Of a stretch of DNA of 64,000 bases, positions 46,668-55,573 are shown in pieces (position 1 is the stretch's first letter; every line of letters starts with the position of its first letter). A model generated the notes under the pieces. That model saw only the letters and a list, made by a program, of their open reading frames with translations. It had not been told where the DNA came from and did no database searches. The stretch lies in NCBI RefSeq assembly GCF_020521235.1, contig NZ_BLAY01000001.1, positions 62,001 to 126,000 on the forward strand, read 5' to 3'. The DNA comes from Microseira wollei NIES-4236. Lineage in GTDB: Bacteria > Cyanobacteriota > Cyanobacteriia > Cyanobacteriales > Aerosakkonemataceae. The translations under genes and the position numbers were made by a program.

Positions 46668-47528
46668 ATGAAAAAGCAACAAAATAAATTCAGCTACCTG
46701 ACTGCAAAAGAAAGAGTTTATCTGTCATTCCCAGCACAGCTTTTGTTAGATAAAAACTTGCTTCAAGGTAAGGTTCTAGACTTTGGTTGTGGATTTGGTA
46801 ATGATGTTAAATTATTGCAAAAAAAAGGATTTGATATTACAGGGTATGACCCTTATTATTTCCCGCAATACCCAAATGAAAAATTCGACACCATCATTTG
46901 TTTTTATGTTTTAAACGTTTTGTTTCCTGAAGAGCAAGCGAATGTTATCATGCAAATTGCACATCTGTTGAAACCGGGCGGCAAAGCGTATTATGCAGTC
47001 AGAAGGGATATAAAAAAAGAAGGTTTCCGAGAACATTATATTCACAAAAAGCCTACATATCAGTGTGTCGTAAAACTTCCTTTTAAGTCAATATATTTAA
47101 ATGAAATGTGTGAAATTTACGAATACATGCATTATAACCATCAAAGAAATTCAACTAATAATTGCATATTTTGTAACCCTTATAAAAATCTAACCATATT
47201 AACAGAGTCAGCAACAGCTTATGCCATGTTTGATGGTTATCCTGTGAGTAAAGGGCATGTGTTGATCGTACCGAAGCGTCACGTTGCCAATTATTTTGAA
47301 CTGCCATTTAAAGAACAATCTGCCTGCTGGTATATGGCGAACAAAGTGCAAGAGATTTTGACAAAAGAATTTCAGCCTGATGGGTTTAATGTGGGAATAA
47401 ATATCAATAAAGATGCAGGTCAAACTAGGAAGCACGCTAGCATTCATATTATCCCTCGTTACCAAGGTGATGTTGATGGGAATAAAGGTGGAATGAGATG
47501 TGTGATTCCTAAAAGAAGAAACGAGTAA
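46668..47528 (+). CDS. Bifunctional class I SAM methyltransferase and HIT-family protein
   Basis: Residues 1-155 form a Rossmann methyltransferase with motif I VLDFGCGFGND (36-46) and later FDTIICFYVLNVL and HLLKPGGKAYYAVR. Residues about 165-286 form a HIT domain: CIFCNP, YAMFDGYPVSKGHVLIVPKR, FNVGININKDAGQT. The catalytic triad should read HxHxH but is H256-A-S258-I-H260, so the middle histidine, the nucleophile in HIT hydrolases, is serine. ATG 46668 is chosen over GTG 46638 because it begins the conserved MKKQQNKFSYLTAKER region. The gene is AT-rich and lacks HIP1, suggesting transfer. Confidence 0.85.
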   Translation: MKKQQNKFSYLTAKERVYLSFPAQLLLDKNLLQGKVLDFGCGFGNDVKLLQKKGFDITGYDPYYFPQYPNEKFDTIICFYVLNVLFPEEQANVIMQIAHLLKPGGKAYYAVRRDIKKEGFREHYIHKKPTYQCVVKLPFKSIYLNEMCEIYEYMHYNHQRNSTNNCIFCNPYKNLTILTESATAYAMFDGYPVSKGHVLIVPKRHVANYFELPFKEQSACWYMANKVQEILTKEFQPDGFNVGININKDAGQTRKHASIHIIPRYQGDVDGNKGGMRCVIPKRRNE

Positions 47529-47530
47529 AT

Positions 47531-47843
47531 AACTCAAGTTGCTAGTTATCTCATACATAGCAGCTAATGGCTAATGGTTAATGGATCGATTGGTAAAAAT
47601 CCAAGATTAGCAAGCTTGCAATTAGCAAGCTGGCAACGGCGAATTTTATAACTAGCAACTTGCGTTAAATACTCGTTGAGTCTAGAAACCCGGTTTCTTT
47701 GAGCGATCGCGTTTTTATATCCCGATGTTATTGTAAGCTGTGTTTAAATTGCGTTGAACAACATTTCGTTGGCATCGACAACGCACGACGGTTAACCGCA
47801 CGGCGACTGTTTTATAGCTTCTTTACACTGGTTATCTATTCCC
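47531..47843. other. Gap with heptamer repeats and a Uma2 gene fragment
   Basis: It contains GGCTAATGG-type repeats (47564-47583), a TAGAAACCCGGTTTCT copy, and at about 47719-47741 the string ATCCCGATGTTATTGTAAGC that recurs in the Uma2 gene at about 51007. The fragment encodes YPDVIVSC and then stops. The restriction enzyme gene thus lies between a Uma2 relic and an intact Uma2 gene. Confidence 0.5.
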
Positions 47844-50732
47844 ATGACAGATACATCGAGCAAAATCAAAGCTTTTGTTGACTATGCCCGTTCTTTGAAG
47901 GGAGATGAAAAAGGTGAGGCTCAAGTATTTTGCGATCGCCTGTTTCAAGCATTCAGTCACGCAGGGTACAAGGAAGCAGGAGCGGAACTGGAATTTCGAG
48001 TCAAAGCTAATGGTAAATCTACAAAATTTGCCGATCTGTTGTGGCGACCAAGGTTACTTTTGGAGATGAAAAAGCGCGGCGAAAAGTTAGAGAAGCACTA
48101 TCAACAAGCATTTGAATACTGGCTAGAGTTGGTTCCTCAGCGTCCAAAATACACGGTTCTTTGCAACTTCGATGAGTTTTGGATTTATGACTTTGATACC
48201 CAACTACGGGAACCTGTAGATCGCATTAGCTTAGAAGAGTTACCTAACCGCTTTACCGCATTCAATTTTCTGTTTCCTGAAAACCGCAAACCCTTATTTA
48301 ATAATAATCAAGTTGATGTGACGCGCCAAGCCGCTGATGATGTGGCACAGGTGTTTAATCGGTTAGTAGAACGAGGGGAAGATGCAGCGAGCGCGCAACG
48401 GTTTGTGCTTCAGTGCGTTATCTCTTTGTTTGCTGAAGATATTGACTTGTTACCGAGGGGATTGTTTACCGAATTTTTAGAAGATTGTCGCTCTAACAAG
48501 TTCAGTTCCTACGATTTGATTGGGGGGTTATTTCGACAAATGGGGAGCGATCGCCCTGCACCCAAAGATAGTCGTTATCGAGATGTTCCCTATTTCAATG
48601 GTGGCATTTTCTCAAATGTTGAACCCATTTCCCTCACTAGAAGTGAAATCGATTTGCTAGCAACCGCAGCATCGCAACGCTGGTCAAAGGTGGAACCTGC
48701 TATTTTTGGCACGTTATTTGAGGGCAGCTTGGGTAAAGAAGAACGTCATGCCTTGGGCGCTCATTATACCAGCGAAGCTGACATTCAAAAAGTAGTTTTG
48801 CCAACGATTGTACGCCCCTGGCGCGAGCGGATCGACGCGGCTAAAACCTTAAAAGACTTACTGGCACTGCGACAGGAATTAATCAACTTTAAGGTATTAG
48901 ATCCTGCCTGTGGTAGCGGAAACTTTCTCTACATTACTTACCGAGAACTTAAGCGACTGGAAGCGCAACTACTGGCAAAAATTCACGCAGAATTTGGCGG
49001 GCGCAAAGCAGGCAGTATCGGTACGATGTCTTTGGTCAAAACGACTCAGTTTTACGGTATTGACATCAAACCGTTTGCGGTAGAACTGGCAAAAGTAACT
49101 CTCATGCTAGCGAAAAAGCTGGCACTAGATGAGGAAAATCAGTTGCTCAACGTAGCGCAAATGAGCTTACCTCTAGAACTCGATCGCGCCCTTCCTCTCG
49201 ATAACTTGGAGCAAAATATTCGCTGTGATGATGCCCTGTTTTGTGATTGGACAGAGGCAGACGCAATTATTGGTAATCCGCCTTACCAATCAAAAAACAA
49301 GATGCAACAAGAGTATGGATCCGCCTATGTGCGCCGAGTCCGAGCCAAATATCCCGGAGTACCTGGACGGGCAGATTACTGTGTCTATTGGTTTCGCCGT
49401 GCCCATGATGAATTGAAACCAAACGGACGCGCCGGACTGGTTGGTACAAACACCATCCGCCAAAACTATTCCCGCGAAGGTAGCTTAGATTACATTGTGA
49501 GTAATGGCGGCACAATTACCGAAGCAGTTTCTACCCAAGTTTGGTCAGGCAACGCTGTTGTCCATGTGTCCATTGCTAACTGGATCAAAGGCGAACAACC
49601 AGGCAAAAAGAAACTCTTCACCCAACTAGGTGATGATAAAGACAGCCCTTGGGAAATTGTAGAACTAAATACAATCAATTCAGCCCTGTCTGCAAAACTT
49701 GATGTTACTCAAGCCAAGAAACTGCCAATCAATGCCAACTCGGACGCTTGTTATCAAGGACAAACACATGGACATGAAGGATTTTTACTGACTCCAAATG
49801 AAGCGGCTTCCATGATTCGACATTCGAAAAACAATATGGAAGTTATTTTTCCTTACTTGATTGGAGAGGATTTACTCTCAGAGAAACCTCCATTACCACA
49901 AAGATATGTTATTGACTTGCATCCCCGTGATGTTCTTGCTTCTAGTAAATATTCTGCACCCTTCAATAGAATTCAAGAGCTTGTATTACCAACTCGCCAA
50001 AATGCTGCTAAAGAAGAGGCAGAACGCAACAACGAGGCTTTAAAGGATAACCCAAAAGCCAAGGTTAATCGTCATCATCAAAATTTTCTGGCAAAATGGT
50101 GGTTGCTTTCATATCCTCGTGCTGAATTAATGCAAAAAATTGCCAAATCATCTCGTTATATCGCTTGTAGCAGAGTTACAAAACGACCTGTGTTTGAGTT
50201 TATCGATCCTAAAATCAGACCCAGCGATGCTCTACAAGTCTTTCCGCTATCTGACGATTACTCGTTTGGAATTTTGCAGTCTGGAATTCATTGGGAATGG
50301 TTTAATCGGCGATGTTCAACCCTAAAACGAGATTTTCGTTACACCTCCGACACAGTTTTTGATTCCTTCCCCTTTCCGCAATCCCCCACACTGCCACAAG
50401 CTAAAAAAGTTGCAACAGCAGCCGTCAAATTGCGACAGTTACGGCGCCAGGTGATGAACGAAAACCAGTGGAGTTTGCGCGAACTGTATCGCACCTTGGA
50501 ATTACCGGGAGATAACCCGCTTCGCAAGGCACACGCAGAACTGGATGCAGCAGTGCGGGAAGCTTACGGCATGAAAGCCAAGGAAGATCCACTAAAGTTT
50601 TTGCTGGAATTGAATTTTGAGGTAGCAGCGCGAGAAGCTAAAGGGTTACCCGTTGTCGCTCCCGGTTTGCCGCCTGTCGTGAAAAATGCCAGTGAGTTTA
50701 TTACAGAGGATTGCGTCAAAATGCCAGAGTAA
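47844..50732 (+). CDS. MmeI-like type IIL restriction-modification enzyme
   Basis: The 962-residue single-chain enzyme has the MmeI domain order. An N-terminal PD-(D/E)xK nuclease has D64 and E74-M-K76 (FADLLWRPRLLLEMKKRG). A helical spacer contains GALYHT-like HALGAHYTSEADIQKVVL. The N6-adenine methyltransferase has LDPACGSGNFLY (about 352) and NPPY (about 477, in IIGNPPYQSKN). The target-recognition and C-terminal regions follow. Such proteins both methylate one strand of an asymmetric site and cut at a fixed distance. No separate restriction subunit is needed. The two Uma2 genes follow on the same strand. The recognition sequence cannot be read from the protein by eye. Confidence 0.85.
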   Translation: MTDTSSKIKAFVDYARSLKGDEKGEAQVFCDRLFQAFSHAGYKEAGAELEFRVKANGKSTKFADLLWRPRLLLEMKKRGEKLEKHYQQAFEYWLELVPQRPKYTVLCNFDEFWIYDFDTQLREPVDRISLEELPNRFTAFNFLFPENRKPLFNNNQVDVTRQAADDVAQVFNRLVERGEDAASAQRFVLQCVISLFAEDIDLLPRGLFTEFLEDCRSNKFSSYDLIGGLFRQMGSDRPAPKDSRYRDVPYFNGGIFSNVEPISLTRSEIDLLATAASQRWSKVEPAIFGTLFEGSLGKEERHALGAHYTSEADIQKVVLPTIVRPWRERIDAAKTLKDLLALRQELINFKVLDPACGSGNFLYITYRELKRLEAQLLAKIHAEFGGRKAGSIGTMSLVKTTQFYGIDIKPFAVELAKVTLMLAKKLALDEENQLLNVAQMSLPLELDRALPLDNLEQNIRCDDALFCDWTEADAIIGNPPYQSKNKMQQEYGSAYVRRVRAKYPGVPGRADYCVYWFRRAHDELKPNGRAGLVGTNTIRQNYSREGSLDYIVSNGGTITEAVSTQVWSGNAVVHVSIANWIKGEQPGKKKLFTQLGDDKDSPWEIVELNTINSALSAKLDVTQAKKLPINANSDACYQGQTHGHEGFLLTPNEAASMIRHSKNNMEVIFPYLIGEDLLSEKPPLPQRYVIDLHPRDVLASSKYSAPFNRIQELVLPTRQNAAKEEAERNNEALKDNPKAKVNRHHQNFLAKWWLLSYPRAELMQKIAKSSRYIACSRVTKRPVFEFIDPKIRPSDALQVFPLSDDYSFGILQSGIHWEWFNRRCSTLKRDFRYTSDTVFDSFPFPQSPTLPQAKKVATAAVKLRQLRRQVMNENQWSLRELYRTLELPGDNPLRKAHAELDAAVREAYGMKAKEDPLKFLLELNFEVAAREAKGLPVVAPGLPPVVKNASEFITEDCVKMPE

Positions 50733-50758
50733 AATCATATTAACTAGAGGAACCCGCG

Positions 50759-51337
50759 ATGATTGCAACCCCCCAACCCCCACAAAAAATGACTGTTGAC
50801 GAATACCTGGAATGGGAAGCGAGACAAGAAATTCGTCACGAATATGTCAACGGCGAAATCTTCGCCATGACTGGAGGCTCGATTCCCCACAATGATATCG
50901 CCCTTAACTTGTACACCGCCTTACGTCCCCATCTGCGTCCGAGAGGCTGTCGAGTCAACGTTTCAGATGTTAAACTCCAACTCAGCAGCAGTAAGGCATA
51001 CTTTTATCCCGATGTTATTGTAAGCTGCGACCCCCAAGACCTCAACTCGCGCAAATTCATCCAACATCCCAAACTGATTGTCGAAGTTCTTTCCCCAGGT
51101 ACAGAAGCAAAAGAGCGCGGTGAGAAATTCACCTATTATCGAACCATCCCCACTTTGCAAGAATATGTCCTGATTGAATCAGAAAAAATTGCAGTTGAGC
51201 GCTACTGTCGGGGAGAAGGGAAAATGTGGTTATACTATCCTTATACTGCTGGCGATATTATTACTTTAGATAGCATTGAATTTGAGTTGACGATTGAATT
51301 GCTGTACGAAGGGGTTATATTTGAGGGTCAGGAGTGA
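50759..51337 (+). CDS. Uma2 family endonuclease-like protein
   Basis: The 192-residue protein is of the cyanobacterial Uma2 (DUF820) family, a PD-(D/E)xK-like fold. It has MTVDEYLEWEARQEIRHEYV, NGEIFAMTGGSIPHNDIALN, YFYPDVIVSCDP with the catalytic-type Asp, and KLIVEVLSPGTEAKERGEKF with E-V-x-S. It is very common in cyanobacteria, often in mobile or repeat-rich neighbourhoods, and no firm role is known. It begins 26 bp after the restriction enzyme gene with AACTAGAGGAA as ribosome binding site and may be co-transcribed. Confidence 0.88.
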   Translation: MIATPQPPQKMTVDEYLEWEARQEIRHEYVNGEIFAMTGGSIPHNDIALNLYTALRPHLRPRGCRVNVSDVKLQLSSSKAYFYPDVIVSCDPQDLNSRKFIQHPKLIVEVLSPGTEAKERGEKFTYYRTIPTLQEYVLIESEKIAVERYCRGEGKMWLYYPYTAGDIITLDSIEFELTIELLYEGVIFEGQE

Positions 51338-51424
51338 TGCAGCACTCCCAGTACGCCATTTTTTAAGACAATAGCTACAACAAAAATTCGTCAGTCGATT
51401 GGTATTCTTAACCCAGACATAGCC

Positions 51425-51778
51425 ATGTACGCCGTAATTTCACGAGACAAAATTCAACTCCCCCCCGGAACCGTAGTCCGAATGCCTGGAACCTGGCAAG
51501 ACTACTGTGCCTTGCGCGATAGCCGGGGTGATGGCTCGATTCCCCGCATCAAGTATCGCGATGGCGAAATTTTACTCATGAGTCCCCTACCCAGACATGG
51601 ACGGGAAGCCAATATTTTGGCAGATATTGTTGAAGCTTTGCTTGATAGTGAAAACCGTAACTATGAAGCCTTTACGCCAATTACAATGGACATTCCCGAA
51701 GCAGGAGGCATTGAGCCAGATTACTGCTTTTATATTGACAACTGGCAAGCCGCCGTGGGCAAAGATCGGATTGATTAA
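51425..51778 (+). pseudogene. Uma2 family protein, truncated
   Basis: The N-terminal 117 residues match Uma2 proteins (PGTWQDYCALRDSRGDGSIP, RIKYRDGEILLMSPLPRHGR, GGIEPDYCFYIDNWQAAVGK, DRID) but the frame stops before the second half. The sequence after GATTGATTAACC suggests that a few bases were lost (a TGG codon and neighbour), since DRIDW usually continues into a proline-rich stretch. The core E-V catalytic segment is missing, so it is probably inactive. Confidence 0.7.
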
Positions 51779-52161
51779 CCACTCTCCCTCTCGATCCTGC
51801 AAGATAGCGATCGCGTGCAAACTTGACATGCTCCCACTTGTGACTACATATAAATACTGAACCTTCATTATAGCTTTGTATTATTTAATAATAATTAATT
51901 TCCTGAGTCAATAGAAGAACTCAAATTAAGCAATAAAAGTTTCACATATTACCCAGTATCAGGTCATTTTTCAGTGTTTTACTGCGTGTTTTTTTGGTAA
52001 AGATTGTACAGAAATGCTTGTCGTTGATGGCAGAATTATATAACCTTTAATATTGTTACTCAGCCTCAACAACCAGGATGTTTCTGGTTTATTTTACACA
52101 ACTTAATAGTCTGTTGTGCATAAAACCCTGGTGGATTGACTCATTGAAAAAGGAGATTCCG
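51779..52161. other. AT-rich gap with a possible IS605-end relic
   Basis: About 51821-51840 reads CTTGACATGCTCCCACTTGT, resembling the ends of the TnpB elements and the 3781 palindrome. The rest is AT-rich without a gene; it includes the promoter region of the PEP-CTERM gene. Confidence 0.4.
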
Positions 52162-52854
52162 ATGAAAAATTTTCTTGCTATGATGTTCGTGCTGGTGGGA
52201 CTGACGATCCCACAAGAAGCTAAGGCTATTACAATTGTGGATTCTTTGGGACAAGCAACTCCTAGCACGCGGTTCAGTGTCTTTGGTTCCGCTGGTTTGG
52301 CAATTTCGCCCACTCAATTTGTTGGCCCTGAGTTTGTTCTCACACAACCTACGATTCTCACTGAAATTGGAGGGTTTGTTAACAATTGCGGGACGATTAT
52401 CCTTGGTCAGCCTGATTGTCCCAACACCCTTCCGTTTACTGTTCAAATTCATTCATCTCTAAATGGAGTCCCTGACCTATCCAATACAATTAAAAATTTT
52501 ACTCTGTCCCATGATAACGATCCTCTGGTCATCTCGTATGAGTCTGTTGCTCTCAACTTATTGCTAGAACCTGGGGTTTATTTTGCTTTGTTTGCTCCCC
52601 AAGGTTCTGATAGTGGCTTTTTGTTGGAGAACATATCCAATCCACCTTACAGGGGAGAATTGGTCACTATTGGGGGATTTAACTTTGTTGGTTCTGGAGC
52701 CTTTGTTGACGAGCGAAGGACTTCTGCCGTTCGGATCTTGGGAGTTCCTTCATCTCAACCCACTTCCGTTCCTGAACCTAGCACTCTTGCCTTGATTGGT
52801 ACAGGTTTTGTTTCCTTACTTTCCCACAACCGATCCCGCCGAAAGCGAACATAA
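52162..52854 (+). CDS. PEP-CTERM sorting-domain exported protein
   Basis: ATG 52162 follows AAAAAGGAGATTCCG, the clear start; the longer frame from 52078 is unnecessary. A signal peptide (FLAMMFVLVGLTIPQEAKA) leads into a beta-rich domain (VGPEFVLTQPTILTEIGGFV, LEPGVYFALFAPQGS). The C-terminus is VPEPSTLALIGTGFVSLLS plus a basic tail, a PEP-CTERM signal processed by exosortase at the outer surface. No exosortase gene is in the window. The mature domain is unidentified. Confidence 0.85.
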   Translation: MKNFLAMMFVLVGLTIPQEAKAITIVDSLGQATPSTRFSVFGSAGLAISPTQFVGPEFVLTQPTILTEIGGFVNNCGTIILGQPDCPNTLPFTVQIHSSLNGVPDLSNTIKNFTLSHDNDPLVISYESVALNLLLEPGVYFALFAPQGSDSGFLLENISNPPYRGELVTIGGFNFVGSGAFVDERRTSAVRILGVPSSQPTSVPEPSTLALIGTGFVSLLSHNRSRRKRT

Positions 52855-52992
52855 CCTCAAGGTTTTCTAGATGTAAAGGGCAGCGATGACACTGCCCCCG
52901 AAACCTTGGCGAATTTCTTCACGAGTTTTTGCCCCGCCTTGGTCTTCAATGGCATAGTGGAGTAATGCTGCGATCGCTTTCACAAAAATAGC

Positions 52993-53187
52993 TCACCTAA
53001 TATTCAACTTTGCAATCATTTCACTCCGAGCAGATACATTCAACTTCCGAAATATACGTTTGAGTGCCTGTTTTACCCCATCACGACTGATGTTGATTTT
53101 GAGCGCAATTTCTCGATTGCTTAATCCCTGAGCTACCAGTTCGATAATTTCCATTCCTCGGTTAGTCAAACAGTCCATCATAGGCAA
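52993..53187 (-). pseudogene. LuxR-type HTH fragment
   Basis: The frame encodes a complete GerE/LuxR HTH (LTNRGMEIIELVAQGLSNRE, IALKINISRDGVKQALKRIF and RKLNVSARSEMIAKL). Upstream in another frame is QRLERKVAYDGLFD, the usual lead-in of larger cyanobacterial LuxR regulators. This is thus probably the tail of a regulator whose sensory part was lost and whose frame shifted. A stand-alone 64-residue HTH protein is also possible. Confidence 0.55.
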
Positions 53188-53240
53188 CTTTTCGTTCTAG
53201 TCGTTGGGACAGTAACCTGAAGATTGTCTGTTGGTGTTCT

Positions 53241-53888
53241 TCAATCAGATCGCTTTACACCTGCCAAAATAAATGCGATCGCTTCTTCTGTATGTTCTTC
53301 AATCATTTCTGGGCTAAGCCTATCTATATCTGGCGTTAAATGTCGCCAATTTTCATGCACCGTGAAGTAAAACAGGCAAACACTTAAAATATGAGTCAGC
53401 GCCAAAAATGGTTTCATCTGACGAAAACATCCTTCTGCGATACCTTGTTCTAAAACCTTGAGCAGATGTTCGTGTAAGCTTAAAACGTTGCACTCTTTGA
53501 AATAAATTCCTTGATTTTGGCTTGCTTCTTGAAACCACAACATTTGACGTTGAGGATTCTGAGCTTCGTTTGCGATCGCAAGGCGAACGATCTGCTTCAG
53601 CGCTTCTTCGGGAGACAACCCATCTAAATTCAACTGCTCAAGCTTCGTTTGGACTTCATCTACCGGACGTTGTAAAACTGCGCGATACAAGCTTTCTTTG
53701 TTCTCAAAATAGTAGTGAAGCGTCGCCGTTGTTACCTTAGCACGAGTAGCGATCGCACTCATTCGCGCACCGTTTAACCCATGCCGTGAAAATTCTTGCT
53801 CTGCGGCATCCAAAATTTGCTGTTGTGTCATCTGGGCATCTCGGAATGGGCGGACTGATTTCGCTCCTCGCTTACTGGGTCGAACCAC
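53241..53888 (-). CDS. TetR/AcrR family repressor
   Basis: The 215-residue protein has the TetR N-terminal HTH (QQQILDAAEQEFSRHGLNGA, MSAIATRAKVTTATLHYYFE, NKESLYRAVL) and an all-helical ligand domain ending in EEHTEEAIAFILAGV. It is divergent from the Rieske oxygenase at 54024, with a 30-bp perfect palindrome in the shared region. It therefore probably represses that gene until a substrate-like ligand binds. A HIP1-like site lies within the HTH-coding part. Confidence 0.9.
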   Translation of the reverse strand: MVRPSKRGAKSVRPFRDAQMTQQQILDAAEQEFSRHGLNGARMSAIATRAKVTTATLHYYFENKESLYRAVLQRPVDEVQTKLEQLNLDGLSPEEALKQIVRLAIANEAQNPQRQMLWFQEASQNQGIYFKECNVLSLHEHLLKVLEQGIAEGCFRQMKPFLALTHILSVCLFYFTVHENWRHLTPDIDRLSPEMIEEHTEEAIAFILAGVKRSD

Positions 53889-53961
53889 GGCATTTTAGCT
53901 CATTGTTTGCCTTTCTATCGTATCAAAAAGCTAGTTAAACTGACTATTTTCAATCTTTTAC

Positions 53962-54013
53962 TTGACAACTTGACAAATATTTGATAAACTTACTGATTAA
54001 TCAGTAAGTTTAT
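53962..54013 (+). promoter_or_regulatory. Promoter and palindromic operator of the Rieske oxygenase gene
   Basis: A perfect 30-bp palindrome (53984-54013, half site ATAAACTTACTGATT) lies 11 bases before ATG 54024. A candidate promoter has -35 TTGACA at 53962-53967 and -10 TAAACT at 53985-53990, spacing 17, so the operator overlaps the -10 and the start of transcription. This is a typical TetR-type arrangement; the binder is presumably the 53241 product. Confidence 0.75.
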
Positions 54014-54023
54014 TTTTGCGGTT

Positions 54024-55013
54024 ATGAAGCAATTGCAAGGCTCACCGTGGCTCTTGGCACATCGTTCTATGCTGAAGCCGAATCAACCGATGAAAGTTTC
54101 TCTATTGGGTAACGATTATGTGCTTTGGCAAGACAGTCATGGCACGATTAGCGCCTTGCCGAATGCTTGTCCTCATATGGGCGCAATGCTGTCAGAGGGT
54201 TGGTGTGTGAATAAACCCGATGGTAGTAGTGGGATCGCCTGTCCTTTTCATGGATTAGAATTCGATCGTTCGGGTTGCACAGTTCTGCCCGGTTCCAATA
54301 AACAAACCAAATCGCTTTTGCAACCATTAGAGTTGATCGTTCAGGGAGATTTTATTTGGTCTTATGGTGGATATGAACAGAAAATTCCTATTCCCTCGAT
54401 TATGAATGAAATTGCGGCAGAGTACGAGTTTATTGGAGTGACGGGAGAACGCAGTCTGCCAACAGACATTCTGAGTTTACTGTTGAATATGCACGATTAC
54501 AACCATCAAAACGGCACTCATCGAGAATTATTTGAAATCGCAGAAGTGCAGCTGAAAAAGTTTATCGACGAAGGGCTACATTCTCATGCTTACTTGTCAC
54601 AACCGAGGAAGCAACCTAAGTGGCGTGACATTCTGAAAAACCCTGGTCAACTGGCGATGCCAAAGGTGCTGGAAGCACACCTAGAAAACTTTTTCCCGTT
54701 CATGGGATTGCTGCATGGTGAGGATAAATTATTAAGCCTGAAGGAATGCCATTTTTACCTTCCAGAAGCCGAGAATCAATCTCGCGTATTTGTGTTGATG
54801 TATATGAAAGCTCATTCGGCGATCGCACACTTGCTCAAAGGCAATTTGCTGAAGTTGATTGATGTGGTCGTAGAGCAAGACGCAAATATTTTGAGTAAGA
54901 TTTACGCCAATACACCACAGGGGATAAAATTGAACAATGAAGTGGGAATGGATTGGGTAAGGCGGAATTTTAATAGTTTTCCCACAGTCGTAGAACCAAA
55001 TTTATCTCGGTAG
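54024..55013 (+). CDS. Rieske non-heme iron oxygenase
   Basis: Residues about 7-110 form a Rieske domain with the 2Fe-2S ligands in ACPHMGAML and IACPFHGLEF. The catalytic region has a likely iron site in LLNMHDYNHQNGTHRELFE (D and two His). The 329-residue size fits ring-hydroxylating or aldehyde-type Rieske oxygenases and PaO-like relatives, but the substrate is unclear. Divergent TetR control suggests induction by a small aromatic or lipid compound. No reductase or ferredoxin gene is adjacent. Confidence 0.85.
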   Translation: MKQLQGSPWLLAHRSMLKPNQPMKVSLLGNDYVLWQDSHGTISALPNACPHMGAMLSEGWCVNKPDGSSGIACPFHGLEFDRSGCTVLPGSNKQTKSLLQPLELIVQGDFIWSYGGYEQKIPIPSIMNEIAAEYEFIGVTGERSLPTDILSLLLNMHDYNHQNGTHRELFEIAEVQLKKFIDEGLHSHAYLSQPRKQPKWRDILKNPGQLAMPKVLEAHLENFFPFMGLLHGEDKLLSLKECHFYLPEAENQSRVFVLMYMKAHSAIAHLLKGNLLKLIDVVVEQDANILSKIYANTPQGIKLNNEVGMDWVRRNFNSFPTVVEPNLSR

Positions 55014-55086
55014 TTGCTGCTCTCCCGTACGTGCGATAATTTTTATAGCAGTTTGCGACTTAGTGGAATACAGCCCTTGGGGCTTT

Positions 55087-55126
55087 GTTTGTGTAGCGGC
55101 AGCATTAATGCTGCCGCTACACAAAC
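55087..55126. repeat. 40-bp perfect palindrome at the core of a miniature element
   Basis: Half site GTTTGTGTAGCGGCAGCATT. An identical palindrome lies at 56477-56516, and an eroded one within 11384-11497. The surrounding 55014-55573 gap also holds a TTGGGTTTCG element (about 55290-55340), a GTAGGGTGCGTTAG element (about 55375-55440) and ATTAGCA heptamers (55540-55567), but no gene. Confidence 0.8.
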
Positions 55127-55573
55127 AGAGCAACGCAAGACAAGGGCTATTAAATTATGCAAAATAAAGTGTATTCTATCAAGTCGCTTTCCCGCTATAA
55201 TCAATAGACTTCGACCATATCTCTTGTGGGATAGGCGACACGAGCAGTCAAAGAGTTTCTTTTTTGGAGAGGTCTATTTCACCTAGTTTGAATTGAGGGT
55301 CGCGAAACCCAACATGGTAAGCTTGGATAGTTGGGTTTCGTACCTCAACAGCACTGACGCAAAGAATCTAAAAGTAGGGTGCGTTAGACGAGAGTACGGC
55401 ACCGCAACCACTATATATAGAGTCACTGCGTAACTCCTGCTCAACCCAACCTACAAGTCAGTTTGTGGTGCAAGTAGTAACTCAAATTGCCAGTTATCTC
55501 ATGCATAGCGGCTAATGGCTCAATCAGGAAAAATGCTATATTAGCAATTAGCAATTAGCAATTAGCAAAATTT

